The notes below the pieces were generated by a model that made no database searches, was not told the DNA's origin, and saw nothing but the letters and a program-made list of their open reading frames with translations. 64,000 nt of DNA, taken from contig NZ_CP094974.1 in assembly GCF_022869805.1 (NCBI RefSeq), positions 1,116,001 through 1,180,000 of the forward strand, in the 5' to 3' direction. The stretch comes from Halosolutus halophilus (GTDB lineage: Archaea; Halobacteriota; Halobacteria; Halobacteriales; Natrialbaceae). Shown one piece after another: positions 9,423 to 18,094 of this stretch. The position numbers were made by a program, and so were the translations under genes. The first letter of the stretch is position 1. Every line of letters starts with the position of its first letter.

Positions 9423-9515
9423 GTGGACGTGAAAGAGAAGGAACTGTTCGGACTGGTCCTGGTCGGGATCGCGCTCCTGATGGCCATCTCGGGGTACGTC
9501 CTCATCGTTACCTGA
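9423..9515 (+). CDS. 30-residue single-helix membrane peptide
   Basis: A GTG-initiated frame encodes 30 residues: a charged start (DVKEKELFG) followed by one uninterrupted hydrophobic helix (LVLVGIALLMAISGYVLIV) and a stop. A TATA-like actttttg is ~25 bases upstream of GTG 9423, the usual spacing for a haloarchaeal leaderless gene. It sits divergently between the small membrane genes at 9054-9368 and 9541-9828. The sharp helix boundaries and the promoter support a real gene; no family is recognised and it could be chance. Confidence 0.5.
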   Translation: MDVKEKELFGLVLVGIALLMAISGYVLIVT

Positions 9516-9540
9516 GTTCGGGACCGGTGAGGGCGCTCCG

Positions 9541-9828
9541 TCACTCCGAATCGGTCGGCTCGGAAGCGTCGCCACCGTCGATCATCTCCGGCGACTCGTG
9601 TCGCGTCCGCGGATCCGTCTCGATCACGCGGGCCGCCAGGTAGGTCGCGACCGCGAGCGCGGTGGCGATCGACAGGAGGATCGCGAACTGGAGTCCCGAC
9701 TGGAGCGGGTCGATCCCCCACGGGTTGAAGACCGCGAACGTGGCGACGAAGAACAGGATGATCGCCAGCGGGATGGCATTGACTACGAGGTCGAGCGCGA
9801 TTTCGGCGTCGAAGGCTCGTCGACTCAT
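9541..9828 (-). CDS. small membrane protein, cox-cluster type (DUF6684-like)
   Basis: The protein has 95 residues: MSRRAFDAEIALDLVVNAIP start, helix ~17-38 with FNPWG after it, second helix ~46-67, and an acidic soluble tail. The FD..LDLVVNAIPLAIILFFV pattern matches my recollection of DUF6684, a partner of cytochrome oxidase clusters in haloarchaea. It probably belongs to one transcription unit with the gene at 9868-10251, 39 bases upstream. Function is unknown. Confidence 0.75.
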   Translation of the reverse strand: MSRRAFDAEIALDLVVNAIPLAIILFFVATFAVFNPWGIDPLQSGLQFAILLSIATALAVATYLAARVIETDPRTRHESPEMIDGGDASEPTDSE

Positions 9829-9867
9829 GGATGGTGGTAGCGCTGGTGGAGTGGGTTCGATACCGGT

Positions 9868-10251
9868 TCATCTGTCCCGATAGCGGCCGATCCCGGCCCC
9901 CAGTACGGCGAGGCCGCCGGCCACGGCGATTGCGACGCCGCGACTCGTGAGTCCGACGAGGGCCTCGCTGCCGCCGATCGTCACTAGTCCGGTCCCGACG
10001 GCGTACAGGAGCGCGCCGCCAGCGACGAAGACGGCCCCGAGGCCGGCGACGATCGGCCACGGACTCGTCACGTGGTTCGACTCGGCGACGAAGCCGGCGA
10101 CGCTGGCCACGAACAGCAGGAGGCCGCCGACCGCGAGGGGGAAGAAGCCGACGAGGACGCCGATCTCGGACAGGACGAGTCCGACGGCGAGCAGGAACGG
10201 CCACGGACTCGCGGCCGTCCGACCGTCGGACCGGGTGGTGTGATCGGCCAT
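9868..10251 (-). CDS. membrane protein, cox-cluster type (DUF7541-like)
   Basis: The 127-residue protein has four hydrophobic segments in two similar halves, each starting near an SPWP motif (ASPWPFLLAVGLVLSEIGVL; VTSPWPIVAGLGAVFVAG). It ends with a basic GRYRDR. It resembles DUF7541 proteins next to cytochrome c oxidase genes (recollection). ATG 10251 is used; the frame stays open further upstream but that part is arginine-rich nonsense typical of antisense reading. Likely first gene of a small operon with 9541-9828. Confidence 0.75.
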   Translation of the reverse strand: MADHTTRSDGRTAASPWPFLLAVGLVLSEIGVLVGFFPLAVGGLLLFVASVAGFVAESNHVTSPWPIVAGLGAVFVAGGALLYAVGTGLVTIGGSEALVGLTSRGVAIAVAGGLAVLGAGIGRYRDR

Positions 10252-10376
10252 ACGCCGCCTACGACGGCCTGGCAATTGTAACTGGTCCCAAGGGTCGGGA
10301 GCGACGACAGTTCCGATCCCGTGAACGATCCGCCGATCGGGCGGGAGGCGAAGACGAATGGAGTGTGCCGAACGAT

Positions 10377-10420
10377 CGGACGGGATGCGCCGGACGAGCG
10401 GACGGGATACGCCGAACGAT
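10377..10420. repeat. 22-bp tandem repeat, two copies plus a decayed third
   Basis: Units at 10377-10398 and 10399-10420 differ at only a few bases (CGGACGGGATGCGCCGGACGAG-type). A third, more degenerate unit at 10355-10376 matches in 16 of 22 positions. The repeat lies in the 239-base gap between the genes at 9868-10251 and 10491-11555, downstream of the prenyl synthase and upstream of the small membrane gene. No function is evident. Confidence 0.6.
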
Positions 10421-10490
10421 CGGGTGCCGGCCACGTAATCGGACGAGAGCTACGTACTTGGACGGTAGCGACGAGATCGGGCGACGGCCG

Positions 10491-11555
10491 TTAGACGTCG
10501 CGATCGATGACGAACTCGGTGAACTCGTGGAGTTCGTCGACGATCTCGGGATCGAAGTCGAGGCCGTCGATTTCGGCGCGCGCCTCGGCGGCCAGTCCGA
10601 GCGCACGCTCACGGGCGTACGCGAGGCTGCCGGCGTCCTCGATGATCGAGAGCGCTTCGAGGACCTCCTCGTCGGTGTTGGTGTCGGCCTGAAGAATTTC
10701 CTGGAGGCGATCGGCCCGGTCGGAATCGCTCTCCTGGATCGCGTGGATGACGAGCAGGGTCTTTTTCCCCTCTCGAATGTCGTTGCCGAACTCCTTGCCG
10801 AACTCGCCGGCCCGGCCCAGCGAGTTCTCGACGTCGAGGATGTCGTCGCCGATCTGGAACGCGACTGCGGTCAACTCCGCGTATCGCGCGACGGCCTCCT
10901 CGACCGCGGCCGGTTGATCCGTGATGATCGCGGCCAGTCGGGCCACGATGCGGCCCAGACAGCCGGTTTTGCAGGCAGACATCTCGAGGTACTCCTCGGA
11001 GGTGATACGGACCTCGTAGTCGTTGTGCCAGCAGATGTCCAATCCCTGGCCGAGATGCGTCCTGTTGAGTTCGTCCATCAGCATCTCGTAGGCGGCCAGC
11101 CGTCGATCGGCGGGCAGGTCGGCCGGATTCCGGGTCAGGATCTTCAGCGGCAGGAAGTACATCGCGTTCCCGGCGTTGAGCGCGACGTCGTGGCCGAAGA
11201 TGTGGTGGAGTGCCGGTTCCCCGCGGCGCATCGCGGCCTCGTCCTCGACGTCGTCGACGATGATCGTTCCGTTGTGGAGGATCTCGGGGATACACGCGTA
11301 CGGCAGGTAGTCGGCCGGATCCTCGCCGAACGCGTCGATGAAGACGAGAAAGAGCACCGCGCGCCACCGTTTCCCGCCCCGATCGAGCAGTTCCCAGAGC
11401 GGATCCGACAGGGCCCGCTGGATCCCGTCGGGATCGTACTCGTAGGTCGGTTCGCCGAAAAACGACTCGAGATAGTCGGTGTCGATTTCACGTGGAACGA
11501 GGTCGGCGATCGCCTCGTCGATGGCTGGCCGCCACTCAGCAAGCGTCTTCCGCAT
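10491..11555 (-). CDS. polyprenyl (geranylgeranyl/farnesyl-type) diphosphate synthase
   Basis: The protein has 354 residues and the trans-prenyltransferase fold. The first Asp-rich motif is DDVED (~101-105) in HNGTIIVDDVEDEAAMRRG; the second is DDILD (~237-241) in FQIGDDILDVEN; the GGKRWR substrate site is at 60-65. It condenses isopentenyl diphosphate with allylic diphosphates for archaeal lipids or quinone side chains. It is a second-type synthase with an unusual GTIIVDD context, so chain length cannot be stated. ATG 11555 is chosen over the longer frame from 11582 because the N-terminus RKTLAEWRPAI fits the family. Transcribed divergently from the gene at 11668. Confidence 0.9.
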   Translation of the reverse strand: MRKTLAEWRPAIDEAIADLVPREIDTDYLESFFGEPTYEYDPDGIQRALSDPLWELLDRGGKRWRAVLFLVFIDAFGEDPADYLPYACIPEILHNGTIIVDDVEDEAAMRRGEPALHHIFGHDVALNAGNAMYFLPLKILTRNPADLPADRRLAAYEMLMDELNRTHLGQGLDICWHNDYEVRITSEEYLEMSACKTGCLGRIVARLAAIITDQPAAVEEAVARYAELTAVAFQIGDDILDVENSLGRAGEFGKEFGNDIREGKKTLLVIHAIQESDSDRADRLQEILQADTNTDEEVLEALSIIEDAGSLAYARERALGLAAEARAEIDGLDFDPEIVDELHEFTEFVIDRDV

Positions 11556-11667
11556 ACACCTCCAGAGAGGGAGCGCCCTCAAAAAGATTCAGTTATTCGG
11601 GTACAACACTGGTTGGATTTATCACGGTTTCGGAACCCTTAATCTGCCGGCCTGGGGACGCGGGACC

Positions 11668-11922
11668 ATGGCGGACGAAGCCGAACTCCGCGAGCAACTC
11701 GTCGAAGCGTTCGAAGGTGCGGACTATCCCGTCACCAGTCAGATGGACCTCGTGCCGGCGCTGCCGAACGGCCCGGCGACCTCCTTCGAGTCCGGCGACG
11801 TTAGCTTCACCGCGATGGAACTGGGCACCAGGGCCTCCGGCCAGCAGGAGTTCCCGTACGAAGACGTCGACTCGCTCGTCGACGACGTCGTCGAGGGGCT
11901 GAAATCCGAGGGCGAACTGTAG
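11668..11922 (+). CDS. MTH865 family protein
   Basis: This 84-residue protein matches the small archaeal MTH865 (EF-hand-like fold) family: LREQLVEAFEGADYPVTSQMDLVPALPNGP.TSFESGD, then FPYEDVDSLVDDVV. The structure of the founder is known but its role is not. ATG 11668 is the only start that gives a normal family length. An AT-rich ggatttatcacgg element ~45 bases upstream may be the promoter. Confidence 0.85.
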   Translation: MADEAELREQLVEAFEGADYPVTSQMDLVPALPNGPATSFESGDVSFTAMELGTRASGQQEFPYEDVDSLVDDVVEGLKSEGEL

Positions 11923-12115
11923 GATCGCGAGCCGTTCGCCGGCCCGACAGGGGCCTGCACCGATCCGGACGCCGCGATGCCGTTTTGATGGCGAGGGCCG
12001 TCTCCCAGTGGCGACGCTGCCGTCGAAGCCCCCGACCCCGGACGAGTTTCGGCCCGATCGTCGTCGATCGACTCGATTCCGAACAGTTACCCGCTCGTGG
12101 GTACTCGCCACTCGC

Positions 12116-13426
12116 ATGACGACCTGGATCGGTGACGTCTTCACCAGTGACGTCGGCTGGACGCACCTCGAGCGACTGGTCGATATCGGCGATCGAATGG
12201 CCGGTAGCGACGGCGAACGCGAGGCCGCGGAACTGACCCGCGACGCGCTCGCGGACGCTGGCGCTCGAAACGCCCGTCTCGACAGCTTCGACATTCAGGG
12301 GTGGACGCGCGGCGACAGTTCGATCGCGGCCAGCGACGAGGACCTCGACTGCATCTCGCTCCCTCGCAGTCCCGCCGAGCGCGTCGAGGCACCGCTCGTC
12401 GACCTCGGCTACGGCCTGCCTGAGGACTTCGAGTCGGCAGCCGTCGAGGGTACCGTCGTGATGGTCCGCAGTGACATCCCGGACTACTACGATCGATACG
12501 TCCACCGCCGGGAGAAGTACTACCACGCGGTCGACAACGGCGCGGCCGCGTTCGTCTACCGCAACCACGTCGAGGGCTGTCTGCCGCCGACCGGCAGCGT
12601 CGGGACGGCGGACGATCCGATCGGCGCGATTCCGGCCGTCGGCGTCTCGTCGGAGGTCGGGGCGCGGCTGGCACGTCGCCACGAGGGCGACGACGTGACC
12701 GTCTCCGTCGAGGCCGACGTCCACCCCGCAGAGAGCCAGAACGTCCACGCCGAGCTCGGACCGGACACCGAGGAGCGCGTGCTGGTCACGAGCCACGTCG
12801 ACGCCCACGACATCGCGGAAGGCGCGCTCGACAACGGCGCTGGGACGGCCGCGATCGTCGAGATCGCGACCGCGCTCGCGAACCGCGAGGCCGACCTCGA
12901 CACTCGCGTCGAGTTCGTCGCCTACGGGGCCGAAGAGGTCGGCCTGGTTGGATCGACGCACCACGCCGAGGAAGCCGACCACGAGACGATCACGGCGATC
13001 GTCAACAACGACGGCGTCGTTCGGGGTCGAACGCTCGAGGTTACCACCCACGGGTTCGACGGACTCGAGACCGCCGTGGAAACGATCGCGGATCGCTACG
13101 ACCACCCGATCGAGACGGTGCCCCGACTCGGCCCCCACAGCGACCACTGGCCGTTCGTCCAGTGGGGCGTCCCGGGGTATCACGTCATGTCGACCTCGGA
13201 CGAGGTCGGTCGCGGCTGGGGACACACCTTCGCCGATACGCTCGACAAACTCGAGAGACGCGACCTTCGCGAGCAGGCGATCCTCCTGACCGACCTCGTC
13301 GTCGAACTCGCGGGGTCCGACGTGACGATCGACCACAGAGACCCCGAGTCGATCGCCGCGGACCTCGAGGCCCAGGATCTCGCGGAAGGGATGCGGATCA
13401 CCGGCGACTGGCCGTACGACGAGTGA
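12116..13426 (+). CDS. M28 family metallopeptidase
   Basis: The 436-residue protein has a PA-type insert (~80-195) and an M28 peptidase domain. Zinc ligands and catalytic acids are visible: H in TSHVDAHD, D in GALDNGAGTAAIVE, the E pair in FVAYGAEEVGLVGS, D in VNNDGV and a final H in GPHSDHWPF. No signal peptide is visible, so it is probably cytoplasmic. M28 enzymes are aminopeptidases or carboxypeptidases. ATG 12116 is preferred; the upstream frame to 12008 is arginine/proline-rich and unlikely. Single gene. Confidence 0.9.
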   Translation: MTTWIGDVFTSDVGWTHLERLVDIGDRMAGSDGEREAAELTRDALADAGARNARLDSFDIQGWTRGDSSIAASDEDLDCISLPRSPAERVEAPLVDLGYGLPEDFESAAVEGTVVMVRSDIPDYYDRYVHRREKYYHAVDNGAAAFVYRNHVEGCLPPTGSVGTADDPIGAIPAVGVSSEVGARLARRHEGDDVTVSVEADVHPAESQNVHAELGPDTEERVLVTSHVDAHDIAEGALDNGAGTAAIVEIATALANREADLDTRVEFVAYGAEEVGLVGSTHHAEEADHETITAIVNNDGVVRGRTLEVTTHGFDGLETAVETIADRYDHPIETVPRLGPHSDHWPFVQWGVPGYHVMSTSDEVGRGWGHTFADTLDKLERRDLREQAILLTDLVVELAGSDVTIDHRDPESIAADLEAQDLAEGMRITGDWPYDE

Positions 13427-13525
13427 GCCGGTCCCGTTCGCGTCCGCTGGGAGTCCGACTTCACGTCTACGTCTCGACGGAGGGACAACCGCACGCTTTT
13501 GAGCAGGCCGTGTGAACTGACGCAC

Positions 13526-14326
13526 ATGGATTCCGCGGCGTGGCTCGCGGACGACGAGCCAGTCGTCGGCGTCGTCGACCCCGACCCGGAGGCGATCGAC
13601 CCGGAGACCGACCGTGACGCGGCCACGGCGATCGACGAGACCCTCGCCGATCGACCCGTCTCGATCGTGACGGGGACCGTCGAAGAGGTCCTCGCTGCAG
13701 CGCCGTCGGTGCTGGTCACGGTCGGCGAGACCGGACTGACGACCGTCGCTCGAACGGGAACCGACGTCCCCGTCCTCCCGATCGGCTCCGTTCCGGGACT
13801 CGAAACGGTGGCCGCCGCCGATATCGACGCCGGCGTGGCGTCGGCCCTCGACGGCGACGCGATCGAACGGGGGCGGCCGCTGCTCGGCGTCGGCCGCGAG
13901 TCGGGATCGACGTCGGGCGACCGCGAGCGGGCGCTGTTCGACGTGACGCTCGTCACCGGCGAACCGGCTCGCATCTCGGAGTATAGCGTCGAGAGCCGTG
14001 GCGACGCGGTCGCGCAGTTTCGTGCCGACGGGGTCGTCGTCGCGACGCCGGCGGGGAGTTACGGCTACGCCAGCGCGGTCGACGCGCCGCGCCTCTCGCC
14101 GGCCGTCGACGCCGTCGCGGTCGCCCCGATCGCCCCCTTCGTCACCTCGACGCGCCGGTGGGTACTCCCCGAGGACGCCCTCGCGCTCGCGGTCGAACGC
14201 GACGAGGGCGACGTCCGTCTGCTCGCCGACGACCGCGCCGTCGGAACGGTGTCACCGGGTGAACGCGTCACCGTCGTCGTCGACGGGACGCTCTCGACGC
14301 TCGTCGTTCCCGAGGCGAGGCTGTAG
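13526..14326 (+). CDS. NAD kinase-like protein lacking the GGDG motif
   Basis: The protein has 266 residues. Its C-terminal half carries the NAD-kinase substrate loop VVATPAGSYGYASAVDAPRL and the following beta-barrel (VAPIAPFVTSTRRWVLPED). Where NAD kinases have the nucleotide-binding GGDGT, this protein has VLVTVGETGLTTVART, so the catalytic Gly-Gly-Asp-Gly is missing. It is either an inactive or repurposed paralogue; a genuine NAD kinase should be elsewhere in the genome. A cgcttttg TATA-like element lies ~30 bases before ATG 13526. Confidence 0.78.
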   Translation: MDSAAWLADDEPVVGVVDPDPEAIDPETDRDAATAIDETLADRPVSIVTGTVEEVLAAAPSVLVTVGETGLTTVARTGTDVPVLPIGSVPGLETVAAADIDAGVASALDGDAIERGRPLLGVGRESGSTSGDRERALFDVTLVTGEPARISEYSVESRGDAVAQFRADGVVVATPAGSYGYASAVDAPRLSPAVDAVAVAPIAPFVTSTRRWVLPEDALALAVERDEGDVRLLADDRAVGTVSPGERVTVVVDGTLSTLVVPEARL

Positions 14327-14482
14327 CCGCCGCCGACGCTGGGGACGACACGCCGATCGGATACTACCGGCCGGGACGAACGAAAAACAGCGTGATCGGG
14401 GCTGTGTCACGGCGGGTCGGCGGACACCATCGTCGTCGGCTCTCCCGTCGTCGACCGTCTACGCCCTCTCGTCGACGGTCGT

Positions 14483-14737
14483 CTAGCTGTTGTACGGTTC
14501 CTCGTCCCGATGGTCGTCCGGGTTCGCGTTTTCCAGCGCGTCGTCCTCCCGATCGGCGGACTTGTGTTCGATGTCCTGTCGGCGCTGCTCTTCGTCCTGC
14601 CGCTCGCGAGCCTCCTTTTCCTCCTCGGTGAGTTCCTCCGCCTCGTCGTCGGCGTCGGTGTCCTCGTGTGCGAGTTCGACGTCCCGTCCGTGCTCGTCTT
14701 TGCCGGTCTCGCGGCGGTCCTCACTGTCGTTGGCCAT
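14483..14737 (-). CDS. short highly charged protein
   Basis: This 84-residue protein is almost entirely Asp, Glu, Arg and Lys (DDEAEELTEEEKEARERQDEEQRRQDIEHK) and is predicted to be one long helix or disordered. It ends EEPYNS. It is not assigned to a family. The ATG at 14737 has no strong promoter but the codon choice and composition are those of a haloarchaeal protein. It lies convergent to the NAD-kinase-like gene. Confidence 0.6.
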   Translation of the reverse strand: MANDSEDRRETGKDEHGRDVELAHEDTDADDEAEELTEEEKEARERQDEEQRRQDIEHKSADREDDALENANPDDHRDEEPYNS

Positions 14738-14836
14738 AGTGATCCCGGTCGAGGGTATCGCCGGTCCCCGAAAAGGCGTTGGGCTTGCGACGGTCGGCAG
14801 TGCCCGACGGACCGATCGCAATCGCTGCCGTCTCGC

Positions 14837-15520
14837 TTACCAGGGCTCGCCGGACGCGAGGTCGATCTCACTGTCAGCCTTCTCGGAGGGACAGATATCC
14901 GCGAGCACGCACTCCCCACAGTCCGGGTTCCGGGCCGTACAGGTCGCGCGGCCGTGGTCGATACAGAGGTGGGTGAACTGTTGCCAGTAGCGCTCGGGAA
15001 CGATCTCCATCAACTCCTGCTCGATCGCTTCCGGACGCTCCTCCTCGGTGAGTCCGAGTCGGCGCGAGAGGCGCTGGACGTGCGTGTCGACGACGATCCC
15101 CTCGACGACGTCGTGACCGTGCTGGAGGACGACGTTCGCAGTCTTGCGGCCGACGCCCGAGAGGTCGGTCAGTTCGTCCATCGTGTCCGGGACCTCGCCG
15201 TCGTGTTCCTCGACGATCGTCTGGCAGGCGCTCCGGATGTACGTTGCCTTGTTGTTGTAATAGGTGATCGAGTTCAGGTCCTCCGCGAGTTCCTCCTGGG
15301 GCGCGTTCGCGTAGTCTTCGGGGCCGTCGTACTTCTCGAAGAGTTTCTCGGTCTCCGCGTTGACCCGCTCGTCCGTACACTGGGCCGAGAGGATAACGGC
15401 GATCAGCAACTCCAGTCGGTTCGCGTACCGCAGCGAGATGGTCGAGTCGGGGTAGGCCTCCTCGAGTCGATCGACGATCTCCGCGGCCTGCTCGCTGCGC
15501 GTCTCCAGTGGGGTTCCCAT
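14837..15520 (-). CDS. nth: endonuclease III (DNA glycosylase/AP lyase)
   Basis: This 227-residue base-excision enzyme removes oxidised pyrimidines and nicks abasic DNA. The helix-hairpin-helix LSGVGRKTANVVL carries the catalytic Lys126; Asp145 lies in VVDTHVQR. The [4Fe-4S] cluster ligands are Cys194, 201, 204 and 210 (C-x6-C-x2-C-x5-C). Length and all key residues are normal. It is a single gene; the next coding region upstream is divergent. Confidence 0.96.
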   Translation of the reverse strand: MGTPLETRSEQAAEIVDRLEEAYPDSTISLRYANRLELLIAVILSAQCTDERVNAETEKLFEKYDGPEDYANAPQEELAEDLNSITYYNNKATYIRSACQTIVEEHDGEVPDTMDELTDLSGVGRKTANVVLQHGHDVVEGIVVDTHVQRLSRRLGLTEEERPEAIEQELMEIVPERYWQQFTHLCIDHGRATCTARNPDCGECVLADICPSEKADSEIDLASGEPW

Positions 15521-15807
15521 GCGCGACGGATGGACTGTCGGCTGTAACTAGTTGTTGGATTCGTCGAGACCGACGGGGCGTTCGGATTTCCACTGCATGA
15601 ACCGCCGTTACTCCGTGCACAGGAGATCCGACGTCACTCCGCCTCGTGTGAACCGCCGCCGTCTGGCGGATTCGCCCGGCTCAACTGTGTCACTCCGTGG
15701 GACACTATTATTACGGTGACTGTCGTACGCGTCGAAACGACTCACTTCGTGAGTCGCGTGTCGATCGCCAGGGGGTACGAGGGGATCGACGGTGGAGTGA
15801 GGGAACC

Positions 15808-16731
15808 ATGATGGGAGAGGATAACACACTCACGCCCGACTCCGAATCGCCAGCACACCGACGCGGCAGCGTCGTCGACGCACTGCTATCCGAACTGAAG
15901 GACGATCAGGGGGGCGCCAGGCGGGCAGCGCTCAAACGCGCGCTCGAAATCGACGCCGGCGTCGACGACGCCGAGACCGCTGCGACCCGTAGCGAAGCGA
16001 CGACGGTCGCGACCCCGACCAGCACGAGCGACGAGGTTCGCATCGAACGACTGCAGTCGACCGTGGAATCGCTCGCCGCCTACACCGACGCACTGGAGGC
16101 GTTTCTCGACGAGAACGGGACGGCCGAGACCGTCCTCGCGGAGGTCCAGGACGGACTCGATCGGGCTCACGACGAAATCGATACCCTCTCGGCGGAACTC
16201 GAACACCTCGAACAAACCGGCGGTGATCGGGCGGACCGCATCGAGACGCTCGATGCTGAGGTCGACCGGATCGACGACGCCGTCGACGCCCTCGAGTCGG
16301 AACTCGACACGGTCGCCGACGATATGGCGGCACGCACCGACGCGCTCGAGGACCGGATCGAATCGTTCGAGGACCGACTCGACGACGCCGAGTCGACCAT
16401 CGAATCGCGAACGGGGACGCTCGAATCGGCGATCGTGGACCTCGAATCGACGTTCGACGATCGGCTCACCGAACTCAGGACCGCGCTCGAGGGCGACGTC
16501 CGGAACGTCGAGGCCGACCTGGCCGACACCGACGAGGAGCTCCGATCGGAGCTCAGCCGCATCGAGTCCCGCGTCGATACCCGGTTCGGCGAGTTCAAAA
16601 CTGACGTGGACGACGACCTCGCGTCCCTCGAGGGCGAGTTCGACGACCTCGAGGCGGAACTGGCGGCGCTCGCGGCCGATCTCGACGACGTCAAGGAGTG
16701 GCGTCAGTCCCTCGAGACGGCGCTCCAGTAA
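15808..16731 (+). CDS. long coiled-coil protein
   Basis: The 307-residue acidic protein has a ~75-residue polar N-terminus (HRRGSVVDALLSELKDD), then nearly continuous heptads from ~75 to 305 (repeats of the type IETLDAEVDRIDDAVDALES). It resembles SMC-arm or tropomyosin-like proteins and has no globular domain at the C-terminus, where it ends EWRQSLETALQ. ATG 15808 is used (ATG 15811 is also possible); an upstream actattattacgg element at ~15704 may be the promoter, giving a ~75-base leader. A scaffolding role is only inference. Confidence 0.78.
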   Translation: MMGEDNTLTPDSESPAHRRGSVVDALLSELKDDQGGARRAALKRALEIDAGVDDAETAATRSEATTVATPTSTSDEVRIERLQSTVESLAAYTDALEAFLDENGTAETVLAEVQDGLDRAHDEIDTLSAELEHLEQTGGDRADRIETLDAEVDRIDDAVDALESELDTVADDMAARTDALEDRIESFEDRLDDAESTIESRTGTLESAIVDLESTFDDRLTELRTALEGDVRNVEADLADTDEELRSELSRIESRVDTRFGEFKTDVDDDLASLEGEFDDLEAELAALAADLDDVKEWRQSLETALQ

Positions 16732-17110
16732 CTTCCCCTCGACCGCAGTCGCGGGTTTCTCGGCCACGGACCGATTCGGCCCACGATGCGGGAGGAGTTC
16801 CGAACTCGTTCGTCCGCTGTACACTGTCACAGACAGCGCTGGGAGCGAGCCCCACACGGTTCGATTCCGGGCGAAGCCACCACCGCTACGGTTCCGCGTT
16901 CCGGACGGCAGGCTCTTGCGTTCTCGACGGGAACTCGATTTCGTTCCTCTGTCCCGGATGCGCGAATCGCTCGCGGAGTTCGTCCTTCGGCGACGGTCGT
17001 CGGCGTTTTCCCCGTCTGCCGTGTAACGCCGTCGCCTCGCGATCGCGGATCGCCCCACGTGAGCGCGGCATGCCGTGACCTTTAAGCGGGCGTCTTGCGC
17101 GTATGCGGGT
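16732..17110. other. gene-free stretch
   Basis: These 379 bases hold no convincing gene; all frames are arginine/serine-rich. The only visible signal is an acctttaagcg TATA element near 17078-17088, about 27 bases before the ATG of the decarboxylase gene at 17111, which marks a leaderless promoter. Confidence 0.6.
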
Positions 17111-18094
17111 ATGAAAGCAACGGCCATGGCCCACCCGATCCAGGGGCTGGTCAAGTATCACGGGATGCGCGACGAGATCGAACGACTTCCCTACCACGAC
17201 AGTATCAGCGTCTGTACGGCCCCGAGCCACACGCGAACGACCGTCGAGTTCTCGATGGACTACGACGAGGACACGTTCGTCGTCGACGGCGAGGAACTCG
17301 ACGGGCGCGCGTACGAGCGCGTCGAAGCCGTCGTCGAGAAAGCCCGGGATATGTCGGACGCAGCCCACACCGTGTACCCCGTCCGACTGGAGAGCGAGAA
17401 CAGTTTCCCCTCGAACGTCGGACTCGGCTCGTCATCGTCCGGCTTCGCCGCCGCCGCGATGGCACTCGCCGAGGCGGCCGAACTCGACGCCTCGAAACAG
17501 GAAATTTCGACGATCGCCCGCGTCGGCTCCGCCTCCGCGGCGCGTGCCGTCACCGGCGCGTTCTCGCAGCTTCACAGCGGTCTCAACGACGAGGACTGTC
17601 TCTCCCGGCGCATTCCGTCCGACCTCCACGAGGACCTGAAGATCGTCGTCGGCCTCGTTCCCTACCACAAGGAGACCGAGGACGCCCACGAGGAGGCCGC
17701 CGACAGTCACATGTTTCAGGCGCGGATGGCCCACGTTCACGGCCAGCTCGCCGAGATGCGCGACGCCCTCCGAAAGAACGATTTCGATCGGGCGTTCGAA
17801 CTCGCCGAACAGGACTCGCTCTCGCTCGCCGCGACCACGATGACCGGCCCGTCGGGCTGGGTCTACTGGCAGCCCGCGACGCTGACGATCTTCAACCGCG
17901 TCCGAGAACTCCGCGAGGAGGAGGACATTCCCGTCTACTTCTCGACCGACACGGGTGCCAGCGTCTACGTCAACACGACCGAGGAGCACGCCGACGAGGT
18001 CGAGGAAGCGATTTCCGACTGCGGCGTCTCGACGACCGTCTGGGAGGTCGGCGGTCCCGCACGGCTGCTCGACGAGGACGACCACCTGTTCTAA
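17111..18094 (+). CDS. mvaD: phosphomevalonate decarboxylase
   Basis: This 327-residue GHMP-superfamily protein belongs to the mevalonate (di)phosphate decarboxylases. The phosphate-binding loop is PSNVGLGSSSSGFAAAAMA (~100-118); a downstream segment SGLNDEDCLSRRIPSDL is family-specific. In Haloferax volcanii the orthologous group decarboxylates phosphomevalonate to isopentenyl phosphate, which then needs isopentenyl phosphate kinase; I assume the same here. ATG 17111 is preferred to a longer start because a TATA element is correctly placed for it. Confidence 0.9.
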   Translation: MKATAMAHPIQGLVKYHGMRDEIERLPYHDSISVCTAPSHTRTTVEFSMDYDEDTFVVDGEELDGRAYERVEAVVEKARDMSDAAHTVYPVRLESENSFPSNVGLGSSSSGFAAAAMALAEAAELDASKQEISTIARVGSASAARAVTGAFSQLHSGLNDEDCLSRRIPSDLHEDLKIVVGLVPYHKETEDAHEEAADSHMFQARMAHVHGQLAEMRDALRKNDFDRAFELAEQDSLSLAATTMTGPSGWVYWQPATLTIFNRVRELREEEDIPVYFSTDTGASVYVNTTEEHADEVEEAISDCGVSTTVWEVGGPARLLDEDDHLF

